A stretch of DNA of 64,000 nucleotides from Rhizobiaceae bacterium MnEN-MB40S (lineage in GTDB: Bacteria; Pseudomonadota; Alphaproteobacteria; Rhizobiales; Rhizobiaceae), in NCBI GenBank assembly GCA_024343425.1, contig BRLC01000002.1, positions 62,001 through 126,000 of the forward strand, written 5' to 3'. Shown piece by piece: positions 45,482 to 53,627 of the stretch. Position 1 is the first letter of the stretch. Every line of letters begins with the position of its first letter. Position numbers and translations under genes: made by a program. Below the pieces are notes generated by a model. That model was not told where the DNA came from, made no database searches, and worked only from the letters and a program-made list of their open reading frames with translations.

Positions 45482-46408
45482 CTACTTCGTTATCGAGAGC
45501 GCGCCGGGAGCGCCCGCCATTGCTCGCGTCCTCGAGCTGGTTGCGATCAGGACACACAGCGTCAGCACGTAGGGCGCGGCGTAGAAGAGATAATAGCCCT
45601 GGGTGACGCCAACGGACTGCAGGGCCGGTCCCAGCGCCCCCGCCCCGCCGAACAGCAGGGCCGCCCAGATGCAGCTCACCGGGTTCCAGCGGGCGAAGAT
45701 CACCAGCGCCACGGCCATCAGACCCTGGCCGGACGAAATCCCCTCGTTCCAGCTGCCTGGATAGTAGAGGGAGAGATAGGCGCCGCCGACGCCGGCGAGC
45801 GCCCCGCCGACGGCTGTTGAGAAAAGGCGCACTCGGTCAGGATGGAAACCGAGTGCGCGCGCGGCGTCGGTGCTGTCGCCGACGACGCGAACCATGAGAC
45901 CGATGCGCGTGGAGCGGAACATGCGCCCCATCAGGATTGCGACGACGATCGCAAGCAGGAACAGCACGTTGATCCTCAGCGCCGCCTGAACCTGCGGCAG
46001 GTCGGACCACCAGCCAAAAGGAATCGAGGGCAGATCCGGAGCAACCGGCTGGATGTATGGCTTGCCGAAGAAGAAGGCGAGCCCCATGCCAAGGATCATC
46101 AGGGAGATGCCAATGGCTATGTCATTGACTCTCGGAAGCTTGCACATCCATCCATGGGCAAAGCCGAAGGCGGCGCCGGCAATCGCCGCGGCGATGACGC
46201 CGAGCCAGGGCGACCCTGTTTGGTATGCGATGGCGTATCCGCTCATCGCGCCGAACACCAGCGTGCCCTCGAGCCCGAGATTGATGCGGCCCGAGCGTTC
46301 CGTCAGACACTCTCCGACGCTTACCAGGAGGAAAGGCGTGGACACCCGGATGGCGCCGCCGAGAATGGCGAGCGGCACGCCCCACAAGCCGATATCGGTC
46401 TCGCTCAT
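45482..46408 (-). CDS. BMP-type ABC transporter permease (second)
   Basis: A 308-residue RbsC/YufQ-type permease with about nine hydrophobic segments and RSGRINLGLEGTLVFGAMSGYAIA near the start, characteristic of nucleoside/BMP permeases. ATG 46408 overlaps the stop of the first permease (ATGA). Partner of the preceding gene. Confidence 0.88.
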   Translation of the reverse strand: MSETDIGLWGVPLAILGGAIRVSTPFLLVSVGECLTERSGRINLGLEGTLVFGAMSGYAIAYQTGSPWLGVIAAAIAGAAFGFAHGWMCKLPRVNDIAIGISLMILGMGLAFFFGKPYIQPVAPDLPSIPFGWWSDLPQVQAALRINVLFLLAIVVAILMGRMFRSTRIGLMVRVVGDSTDAARALGFHPDRVRLFSTAVGGALAGVGGAYLSLYYPGSWNEGISSGQGLMAVALVIFARWNPVSCIWAALLFGGAGALGPALQSVGVTQGYYLFYAAPYVLTLCVLIATSSRTRAMAGAPGALSITK

Positions 46409-47514
46409 GCCCGCCTCCATAATTCGGGTTGAAACAGCTTGAAGCGTCCATAGAGAGCATCGCTGAGCAGGATCGCGACAAAGACGAATCCCTGCAGCAC
46501 GAGCACCGTGGCGTCAGGCAGATCCATTCGACGTTGCACGAGACCGCTCGATGCCTCGAAACCGGCGAGCAGGATGGCGACAGGGATGATGGCGAGCGGA
46601 TTGTGCCGGGCAAGAAAGGCAATCAAGATACCGGTGTAGCCGTAGCCGGCGGCTAGAGAACCGTTGGCCGAGCCATGAACGGCGGCGACCTCGATCATGC
46701 CGGCGATCCCGGCGAAAGCGCCGCCAAGCGCTGTGAAACCGATGATCAACCGCCCTACCGGCAACCCCTGGATCTGCGCGGCGCGCACATTGCCGCCGGC
46801 GATCCTCGCGGCGAATCCCCAACTCGTTCGTTCGATGAGAACCCAGGAGACGATGCATGCGACGACGCCGACGGCCAGTCCCCAATGCACGTCGAAACCC
46901 GGCATCGATCCAATCCGCCAGCTTTCCGCAAGCGGCGCGGTCGACGGCTTGTTGAGGCTCGCAGGATCGCGGAACGGGCCCTCGACGAGATGATTCATGA
47001 TGGCGATGGCAATGTAGGCCATCAGAAGGCTGGATATGGTTTCGTTAACGCCGCGCAAATGGCGAAGCGCGCCGACGAGACCAATCCAGATCCCGCCGGC
47101 GCAAGCAGCGAACAGCGCCATGCCCACCAGGCCGGCCGGACCGGGCAATTCCGACGCGACCATGGCGAACGCGCCTGCCGCGACGCCTCCCAGCACGATA
47201 GCCCCCTCTCCACCGATGACGACAAGTCCAAGTCTGGCCGGCAGCGCAACGCACAGGGCCGCCAGCAGCAGAGGCGCAGTGCGCGACAGCGTGTTTTCCC
47301 ATGAGAATGCAGTGCCGAAACCGGCCTTGTAGACCAACGCGTAGAAGTCGAAGGGCGACTTGCCGAGAGACAGCAGAAACAGTCCGAATACCGCGAGACC
47401 CGCAATCAGCGCGCCAACGGGAATGACGAAACCTTCCGCGTTGCGGGCGGCCTTCTCAAGCCACTCGCGAACTGCTGTCTCCGATCCGGCGCCCGATGCC
47501 AGATCGATGCTCAT
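46405..47514 (-). CDS. BMP-type ABC transporter permease (first)
   Basis: A 369-residue permease of the YufP type, longer than its partner at the N-terminus, with LVVIGGEGAIVLGGVAAGAFA and LRHLRGVNETISSLLMAYIAIAIMNHLVEGP. The LRGVNETISSLL motif is diagnostic for this family. Its gene follows the binding-protein gene after a stem-loop. Forms the membrane channel for the PnrA-like importer. Confidence 0.88.
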   Translation of the reverse strand: MSIDLASGAGSETAVREWLEKAARNAEGFVIPVGALIAGLAVFGLFLLSLGKSPFDFYALVYKAGFGTAFSWENTLSRTAPLLLAALCVALPARLGLVVIGGEGAIVLGGVAAGAFAMVASELPGPAGLVGMALFAACAGGIWIGLVGALRHLRGVNETISSLLMAYIAIAIMNHLVEGPFRDPASLNKPSTAPLAESWRIGSMPGFDVHWGLAVGVVACIVSWVLIERTSWGFAARIAGGNVRAAQIQGLPVGRLIIGFTALGGAFAGIAGMIEVAAVHGSANGSLAAGYGYTGILIAFLARHNPLAIIPVAILLAGFEASSGLVQRRMDLPDATVLVLQGFVFVAILLSDALYGRFKLFQPELWRRA

Positions 47515-47540
47515 TGATGGTCTCCTTCAACACAGGGCCC

Positions 47541-47556
47541 GGCCCTCGGCAGGGCC
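47541..47556 (-). promoter_or_regulatory. Intercistronic stem-loop, BMP binding protein to permease
   Basis: GGCCCT and AGGGCC pair with a 4-base loop, in the 58-bp gap between binding protein and first permease. Third example in this window of a hairpin at this junction. Confidence 0.5.
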
Positions 47557-47572
47557 AGGCGGCGGGACATGC

Positions 47573-48700
47573 TCAGCTCGTGGAGCCGACCACGCCTTCA
47601 ACCAGATAATCCATGCTCTCCAACTCGACATCCGTCTCGGCGAAGCTCTGGCCTTGCGTGGCGATCACGTTGCCCTTGTTGTCCTTCATCGGTCCCTTGA
47701 TGACGGCGTAGTCGCCCTTGAGGATCTCGGCCTTCGTCGCCTCGAACTGGTTGCGCGCCGCATCCGACACCGCCGGCCCGAGCGGGCTCATCTTGATGAA
47801 GCCTTCGGCCAGTCCGCCACGGACGAAATTGTCGATCTTTTCGCCGGCCAGCGTCTTGTTGATCATGTCCGAATACACATTGCCCCAGGCCCATTCGGCG
47901 CCTGTGAGGTATTTTTCCCCGGCGAGCGGCTGCTGATTGGCGTGGTAGCCGCAGACGAAGGCGTCGCGGCCAGCCGCCGTTTCCATGACGACCTTCGGTC
48001 CGTCGACGTGGCAGGTAATGACATCGACGCCCTGGTCAGCAAGAGCGTTCACCGCCTCGGCTTCCTTGACGGCGAGCGACCATTCGCCGGTGAAAATCAC
48101 CTGGCAGGTGATTTCCGGATCGACGGAACGCGCGCCCAGCAGGAAGGAATTGATATTGAGAAGAACCTGCGGAATGGGCTTGGCCGCGACGAAACCGATC
48201 TTTTTCGTCTTTGTGGCGTGCCCGGCGGCGACGCCGTTCAGGAACTGTCCCATGCCGATATAGCCGAAATAGGATCCCGCATTGGCCGGATGCTTGTCGG
48301 CGCTCCACAGTCCGCCGCAATGCTCGAAGCGGACATCCGGATTCTCCGGCGCAAGCGTCAGGATATGCGGATCGAAATAACCGAAGGACGTCGGAAACAG
48401 CAGCGACGCGCCGTCGAAATTGATCATGCTCTCCATGGACTTCTGGACGTCCACGGTTTCGGCGACGTTCTCCTCTTCGACGATCGTCACCCCTTCGATG
48501 CCCTTGACCACCGCAGCCCCTTCGGCGTGCGCCTGGTTGTAGCCGAAGTCGTCTTTCGGTCCGACATAGATGAAGCCGACCGTAAGGTCCGCGGCGCGCG
48601 CAGACGTCAGCGGCAGTCCGGCGCCAAGCGTTGCGAGACCGGCTATGCCCGCTGTCGATTTAAGAAAGTCACGTCGCGTCGTATTTCTGATGATAGCCAT
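47573..48700 (-). CDS. BMP/PnrA-like periplasmic binding protein, Tat-exported
   Basis: A 375-residue basic-membrane-protein-type binding protein. A twin-arginine signal (TTRRDFLKSTAGIAGLATLGAG) sends it through Tat. Mature start LTVGFIYVGPKDDFGYNQAHAEGAAVV, with FVCGYHANQQPL later. The family binds purine nucleosides, and in operons such as this one small nitrogen heterocycles or ureido compounds. ATG 48700 behind AGGTGGAATTCG. First gene of the seven-gene biuret/BMP operon and divergent from a methyltransferase. Confidence 0.87.
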   Translation of the reverse strand: MAIIRNTTRRDFLKSTAGIAGLATLGAGLPLTSARAADLTVGFIYVGPKDDFGYNQAHAEGAAVVKGIEGVTIVEEENVAETVDVQKSMESMINFDGASLLFPTSFGYFDPHILTLAPENPDVRFEHCGGLWSADKHPANAGSYFGYIGMGQFLNGVAAGHATKTKKIGFVAAKPIPQVLLNINSFLLGARSVDPEITCQVIFTGEWSLAVKEAEAVNALADQGVDVITCHVDGPKVVMETAAGRDAFVCGYHANQQPLAGEKYLTGAEWAWGNVYSDMINKTLAGEKIDNFVRGGLAEGFIKMSPLGPAVSDAARNQFEATKAEILKGDYAVIKGPMKDNKGNVIATQGQSFAETDVELESMDYLVEGVVGSTS

Positions 48701-48937
48701 ATTCGAATTCCACCTCTGAAATTTCCGACCGGCATTCAGACCGGTTTGTTCTGCCGCCTCAGCCCCGATGATCGGCATCATGAAGATCGTATGTCGCGCC
48801 ACCGCTTCTGTCTTGTGCTCATTTTTCGGCACAGCGCTGCAAAAACTGCAGCAGAAAAACTTCGCTTCTTTGGTGAGAGACTAGCCGCGCCCCACGTAAT
48901 TGTGGCATGATCTCACCGCGAAAGCGGAGGACAATTC

Positions 48938-49963
48938 ATGACCAGCGCCGGCCCCGACCACATCATGCGCGTCGCCATCGGCTACGGCGTTTCCAAGGCG
49001 CTGCTGAGCGCTGTCGGTCTCGGGCTCTATACGCGGCTCGCCGAAAGCCCGATGACCCTTGACGAGATCATGGCGGAATACGGCTTGCGGCGGCGACCCG
49101 CCATGGATTTCCTCGACCTTCTGGTTTCCGTCGACATGCTGGGACGCGATGGCGACGGACCGGATGCGCGCTACCGAAACACCACAGCCACCGGCGCCTA
49201 TCTCGACCGAAACAAGCCGGACTATATCGGCGGCATTCTCGAATTGTGGGAAGCGCGCAACTACCGCTTCTGGGCCGATATCGGAGAGGCCTTCAAGACC
49301 GGCGAACCGCAGAACGAATCCAAGGCTGCGGGCACGCCCTTCTTCGAGACCCTCTACTCGGAACCCGCCCGGCTCGAAGCCTTCATGGATGCGATGAACG
49401 GCTCGTCCCGCCACAATTTCGAGAAGCTCGCAGAGGTTTTTCCTTTCGACAACTACAAGACTCTCTCGGATATCGGTGGCGCGGACGGTCTGCTTTCGCG
49501 TTGCGTGGCCGCGCGCCATCCGCATCTTCGCTGCACGAGCTTCGACCTGCCCAACGTGACGGAAATTGCAAAAAAGAAGATCGCGGCTGACGGTCTTTCG
49601 GACCGGATCGAAACGGTGTCCGGCGATTTCTTTTCCGATCCCCTGCCGCCGGCCGATATCATAACGATGGGCATGATCCTGCATGACTGGAACCTCGAAC
49701 AAAAAAAGGCTCTGGTAAAAAAGGCCTATGACGCGCTTGCCGAAGGCGGCGCCTTCATCACCGTCGAGGCCCTGATCGACGACGCCAGGCGCGAAAACAC
49801 CTTCGGTCTGTTCATGTCGCTGACCATGCTGATGGAGTTCGGCGACCGAGCTTTCGACTTTACCGGCGCCGAGTTTCGCGAATGGTGCGGCGAAGCGGGT
49901 TTCAGCCGTTTCGAGATCATACCGCTTGTAGGGCCTTCCAGCGCAGCGATTGCTTATAAATAA
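48938..49963 (+). CDS. SAM-dependent O-methyltransferase (acetylserotonin/CrtF-like)
   Basis: A 341-residue class I methyltransferase with an N-terminal dimerisation/winged-helix part (GYGVSKALLSAVGLGLYTRL...MTLDEIMAEYGL) and the catalytic domain: DIGGADGLLSRCVAARHPHL (SAM site), SFDLPNV, GDFFSDPLPPADI and MGMILHDWNLEQKKALV. The HDW triplet includes the catalytic His of small-molecule O-methyltransferases. ATG 48938 behind GGAGG. It stands between the BMP operon and the repeat region; substrate is unknown, probably a phenolic or polyene hydroxyl. Confidence 0.83.
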   Translation: MTSAGPDHIMRVAIGYGVSKALLSAVGLGLYTRLAESPMTLDEIMAEYGLRRRPAMDFLDLLVSVDMLGRDGDGPDARYRNTTATGAYLDRNKPDYIGGILELWEARNYRFWADIGEAFKTGEPQNESKAAGTPFFETLYSEPARLEAFMDAMNGSSRHNFEKLAEVFPFDNYKTLSDIGGADGLLSRCVAARHPHLRCTSFDLPNVTEIAKKKIAADGLSDRIETVSGDFFSDPLPPADIITMGMILHDWNLEQKKALVKKAYDALAEGGAFITVEALIDDARRENTFGLFMSLTMLMEFGDRAFDFTGAEFREWCGEAGFSRFEIIPLVGPSSAAIAYK

Positions 49964-50534
49964 ATTGATCGAAATTACTCTTTTAAATATCTGTTTTATC
50001 TGAGTAATATATATTCGCATAAACTCCGTAAAAATTCTGGCTTTGTTTCGGGAATCCGGGTTTTAGGCGTCCGCTCCTCATTTCCGACGCGCGGACGCGC
50101 GGCGCCTGGATGCTGCATCAAGTGCGGCATGAGGGTTGGCTGAAGGTTTGCTTCACAATCTGGCTTTGTTTCGGGAAATTGCGTTTTGGGTCGTTTGGGT
50201 TCGTTTCGGGAATTCGCCTTTTTACAAGTTTGGGTTTGTTTCGGGAATTTGGAAATTGCGGCAATTCAGAGCGGTTCGGCGGCGGTCAATCAAATCTGGC
50301 TTCGTTTCGGGAAATTGCCTTTTCTTTAATTTGGCTTCGTTTCGGGAATCTGCATTTTATGGATTTCGCGCTCGACGGCGGGCGGATTTCAACGCGCATC
50401 TTATAGCACAAATCACCCTAGAAATCAGCAGGTTTGTTCATCTTTTGTTCTTTCCTCCGTCGAACCTTCACTTGGCCGCCGATGCTGGCTGATGTAGCCT
50501 TTCCGACGACGATAACGGAACAGGGAGCCCATCC
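49964..50534. other. Repeat-rich intergenic region
   Basis: 571 bases after the methyltransferase gene. The first 70 bases are AT-rich, then come six copies of the repeat core and a hairpin GCGTCCGC/GCGGACGC (about 50067-50099). ORFs here consist of repeat-derived peptides (FVSGI, LASFRE) and are rejected as genes. The last 60 bases lead into the small membrane-protein gene. Confidence 0.7.
50038..50365 (+). repeat. Tandem-like array of 35-bp repeats, core TGGCTTYGTTTCGGGAA (six copies)
   Basis: Cores start at 50038, 50161, 50196, 50231, 50296 and 50331; three of the five steps are exactly 35 bp. After the core, most units continue AWTTGCNTTTT, leaving only about seven variable bases. Variants have TGGG for TGGC and TTCG for TTTG. 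The same core lies in opposite orientation at 15150-15550. Function unknown. Confidence 0.8.
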
Positions 50535-50711
50535 ATGGACAAGCAGCGAATCCGCATCGAACAGCACGGCGGTCTCGGCCTGATCTGGCTGGCGGGCTGG
50601 CTTTTCACCATCGGCTATCTCGATCTCGGTTTTTGGCGCGGCGTGCTCGCACTGATCGTCTGGCCGTATTTTCTCGGCGTAGATATGGCGGCGGTTGATC
50701 CTCCCGCCTGA
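50535..50711 (+). CDS. Small membrane protein, 58 residues (hypothetical)
   Basis: ATG 50535 lies five bases after AGGGAG. The product starts MDKQRIRIEQHGGLGLIWLA and has two hydrophobic segments (LIWLAGWLFTIGYLDL, GVLALIVWPYFLGVDMAA), so it should span the membrane once or twice. The composition and ribosome site look real, and similar short membrane proteins are commonly conserved in rhizobia. It precedes the nucleoside hydrolase by 77 bases. No function assigned. Confidence 0.65.
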   Translation: MDKQRIRIEQHGGLGLIWLAGWLFTIGYLDLGFWRGVLALIVWPYFLGVDMAAVDPPA

Positions 50712-50788
50712 GCATCCGGCGCTTTCGCCTGAACCAAATTCTGCTATGGATTCGACACTGAAACGACGCCCAACGGGATACTCGACAT

Positions 50789-51706
50789 TTGATCTGGATC
50801 GATACGGATATGGGATTCGACGACATGCTCGCCGTGATGATGGTGGAGCAATCACCCGTCGACATAGCAGGCGTTTCCCTTGTCTATGGAAATACGAGGC
50901 TGGAACAGGTTGTCCGCAACGCATTTGACGCCTCAAGCTTCCTTGGCTGGACCATGCCTCTGTTTGCCGGCGCTTCCCGTTCGATCCTCGGCTCCGTTGA
51001 GACTGCTGAACGGATCCTTGGCACTACCGGCATGCCGACGCTGGGCAAGCGACTTCCGGAAAGCGCGACCACAGATATTCCCTCCGCCCTCGCCGGCCTG
51101 ACGGAGTGGCTTGAAGGTCTTGACGATCCAAATCCAGTGCTTGCGCTCGGACCGCTGACCAATATCGCTATCCTGCTGCTGGCACGCCCCGATCTTGCTC
51201 AGAAAATCAGCCATGTCCTGTGGATGGGCGGCGGTTCCGGTCCGGGCAACCACACCGCATCGGCGGAGTTCAACGCCTTCAGCGATCCGGAGGCGGTCGC
51301 CATCGTTCTTGCAAGCGGCGTCGAACTGCGGATGGTCGATCTGGAATGCTGCAGACAGGTTCTCGTCGGTCCTGATTTTACACAATCCCTGAACGCAGCG
51401 GGCGATGAGAAAGCCTCCGTTCTGACCGACCTGATGGGCGGCTATATCGATATCGCGGTACAGAGGGGCCGCCCCGCCATGGCGCTCTACGACCCGGTCG
51501 CGGCTGCGATCGCCATTGGTGACAATGTGGCGACGCTCGAGGCGGTTCGCATCGACATGGAATTGGCTGGCGGCCTGACGCGCGGCCGGACAGTCGTCGA
51601 CCGCCGACCCTCAGCAGGCGCAAACGCCAGGATCGCCGTTCGACCGGACGCCGAACGCATCAGATCCATGGCGCTTGACGCCCTCGAAAAGGCAACACGA
51701 CAATGA
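50789..51706 (+). CDS. Nucleoside hydrolase (IUNH family)
   Basis: A 305-residue purine/pyrimidine ribonucleoside hydrolase. The calcium-binding N-terminus is IDTDMGFDDMLAVMM (canonical DTDPGxDD, with Met for Pro), followed by VYGNTRLEQVVRNA, LALGPLTNIA and WMGGGSGPGNHT...AEFNAFSDPEAV. The start must be TTG 50789, because the first ATG in frame would delete Asp5 and Asp7. It hydrolyses N-glycosidic bonds to free base and ribose. Its stop overlaps the adenine deaminase start (ATGA), so together they could turn adenosine into hypoxanthine. Confidence 0.88.
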   Translation: MIWIDTDMGFDDMLAVMMVEQSPVDIAGVSLVYGNTRLEQVVRNAFDASSFLGWTMPLFAGASRSILGSVETAERILGTTGMPTLGKRLPESATTDIPSALAGLTEWLEGLDDPNPVLALGPLTNIAILLLARPDLAQKISHVLWMGGGSGPGNHTASAEFNAFSDPEAVAIVLASGVELRMVDLECCRQVLVGPDFTQSLNAAGDEKASVLTDLMGGYIDIAVQRGRPAMALYDPVAAAIAIGDNVATLEAVRIDMELAGGLTRGRTVVDRRPSAGANARIAVRPDAERIRSMALDALEKATRQ

Positions 51707-53490
51707 CATCTTCCGCCCTCGAACCGGATGATCTGAACGACAGACCACTGCGGGACCGCGCCGCGGCGGCGGCGCGCGGCGATGCGCCTTTCGACCTTCT
51801 GATCGTCAATGGCGACATGCTCGATTCCGTGACCGGCGAAATCCGCAAGGCCGACATCGGCACAACAGGTCCGATGATCGCCAGCGTGCATGCGCCGGGA
51901 AGCAGAACGGACGCTGAAGAGACCATCGACGCCGCAGGAAAACTCCTCACAGCCGGACTGATCGACGCCCATATGCATGTCGAAAGCTCGATGGTCACGC
52001 CCGCGACCTACGCCGAAACCATATTGCCGCGCGGCGTGACGACAGTCGTCTGGGACCCGCACGAGTTCGGAAACGTGCATGGTCTCGCCGGCGTCGACTG
52101 GGCTGTCGAAGCGACGTCCGGCCTGCCGATGCGGTTCATCGTTCTGGCGCCGTCCTGTGTCCCCTCTGCGCCGGGTTTCGAATGCGCGGGCGCGGCGTTC
52201 GGCGGAACAGAGATGGAGGCGATGCTCGCCAATCCCGGGATCGGGGGCGTCGCGGAAGTGATGAACATGGCCGGAGTGGTCAGTCGTGACGCGCTGATGA
52301 CGGATATCGTCCAGGCGGGGCTTGCCAGCGGAAAGCCGGTTTTCGGACATGCGCGCGGCCTGAGCGGGCCGGATCTGAACGCCTTCATGGCCGCCGGTGT
52401 GACGTCTGACCATGAACTTACCTCCGCGGACGACTTTCTTGAAAAACTCCGCGCGGGATTGACGATCGAAATCCGCGGTTCGCACGATCACCTGCTTCCC
52501 GAAATCGTCGAAGCCCTGAACGGGATTGGACATCTGCCGCCGACTGTGACGCTTTGCACCGACGATGTCTTTCCCGATGATCTGGACAGAAATGGCGGGC
52601 TCGACGATGTGATCCGCAGGCTCGTGCGCTACGGCATGCCGCCCGTATGGGCGATCCGCGCAGCGACGCTCAATGCGGCGACGCGTCTCGGACGCAACGA
52701 TCTTGGCCTCATCGCCGCCGGGCGTCGCGCCGATCTGGTGGCTTTCAACGACCTGCAGTCACTGAAGGCGGATTTCGTGATCGGCAATGGCGCGATTGTC
52801 GCCCGCAAAAACCGGATGAGTTCGCCGCCTCACCGCATCAAAACCGATCTGCTTGAACAGTCCGTGAGATGTCCTCAATTCACGCCCGAGGATCTCATTA
52901 TCAAGGCGAATGGAAATCGCGTGCGCGTCGCGACCATCGATCGGCCGCGCTTTACGCGCTGGCGCGAAATGGAAACGGAGGTCAAGGATGGCCATGTCGT
53001 TCCGCCTGAAGGCGCAACCCTGATCGGCGTTTGTCACCGTCACGGACGCCTACCGGCCGAAATGAAAGTCGGCTATCTCACGGAATGGGGCGCATGGAAC
53101 GGCGCTGTCTGCACGACGGTTTCCCACGACAGCCATAATCTGACTGTGTTCGGAGGCAACGAGGCGGACATGGCGCTTGCGGCGAATACCGTCTGCGCCA
53201 TGGACGGCGGCCTGGCCGTTGTTTCGGGAGGCGTGGTTCTGGCCAGCCTGCCGCTGCCGCTGTCAGGCCTTGTCAGCGAAGCGCCGATGGCCGATGTCAG
53301 CACTGGCTTCACCGCGATCAAACAGGCGATGGACAAGGTCGTCGCATGGCAACCACCCTATCTGGTCTTCAAGGCCTGTTTCGGCGCAACGCTTGCCTGC
53401 AACGCCGGCCCGCATCAGACTGATCTCGGCCTCTCCGACCTGACCCTGGACGGTCCGCTCGAAAGCCCGGTTCTCGAAGTCATAGATTAA
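51703..53490 (+). CDS. ade: Adenine deaminase
   Basis: A 595-residue amidohydrolase. Metal site GLIDAHMHVESSMVTP, then VWDPHEFGNVHG, ARGLSGPDLNAFMAAGVTSDHE and CTDDVFPDDL; the C-terminal domain with VVPPEGATLIGVCHRHG and GHDS-like VSHDSHNLTVFG is typical of bacterial AdeC. Converts adenine to hypoxanthine and ammonia. Coupled with the nucleoside hydrolase by a 4-bp overlap. Length is normal (about 590). Confidence 0.92.
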   Translation: MTSSALEPDDLNDRPLRDRAAAAARGDAPFDLLIVNGDMLDSVTGEIRKADIGTTGPMIASVHAPGSRTDAEETIDAAGKLLTAGLIDAHMHVESSMVTPATYAETILPRGVTTVVWDPHEFGNVHGLAGVDWAVEATSGLPMRFIVLAPSCVPSAPGFECAGAAFGGTEMEAMLANPGIGGVAEVMNMAGVVSRDALMTDIVQAGLASGKPVFGHARGLSGPDLNAFMAAGVTSDHELTSADDFLEKLRAGLTIEIRGSHDHLLPEIVEALNGIGHLPPTVTLCTDDVFPDDLDRNGGLDDVIRRLVRYGMPPVWAIRAATLNAATRLGRNDLGLIAAGRRADLVAFNDLQSLKADFVIGNGAIVARKNRMSSPPHRIKTDLLEQSVRCPQFTPEDLIIKANGNRVRVATIDRPRFTRWREMETEVKDGHVVPPEGATLIGVCHRHGRLPAEMKVGYLTEWGAWNGAVCTTVSHDSHNLTVFGGNEADMALAANTVCAMDGGLAVVSGGVVLASLPLPLSGLVSEAPMADVSTGFTAIKQAMDKVVAWQPPYLVFKACFGATLACNAGPHQTDLGLSDLTLDGPLESPVLEVID

Positions 53491-53505
53491 GGGTTTTCGA
53501 GGAAG

Positions 53506-53605
53506 CGGGAGCGCGTGGTATCAAAGAGCAAAAAAGGAACCGAAAGCCGCAGCCTCTGTTGTTCCACAGGCAGTCCTCCGCGTCGCCGCGGGAAACGCGC
53601 TCCCG
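53506..53605 (-). repeat. Inverted repeat enclosing a structured segment, 3' of the reverse transcriptase
   Basis: CGGGAGCGCG (minus 53605-53596) is exactly complementary to CGCGCTCCCG (53515-53506), enclosing 80 bases. Inside are CCGCG-GCGA-CGCGG, a 5-bp stem with a GNRA tetraloop, and a nearly perfect GCCTGTG/CAGAGGC hairpin. It begins 22 bases after the RT stop and could be a co-transcribed RNA of about 100 nt. It also follows the convergent adenine deaminase gene, so a bidirectional terminator role is an alternative, though the 80-base loop argues against it. Confidence 0.5.
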
Positions 53606-53627
53606 GATGAATCCTATCCAACAAGCC

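Noticed and set aside
48820..48860. Possible sigma-54 promoter CGGCAC...TGC upstream of the methyltransferase
   Set aside because: The spacing between GG and GC is one base short of the required ten, and the -12 element lacks TTGC.
50038..50365. Possible CRISPR array (regular 35-bp spacing)
   Set aside because: The conserved core is 17 bp, spacers are short and partly conserved, the core varies between copies, and no cas gene is present.
50110..50492. Two overlapping + strand ORFs of 98 and 118 codons
   Set aside because: They are translations of the repeat array, with periodic FVSGI/LASFRE peptides and no ribosome site or codon bias.
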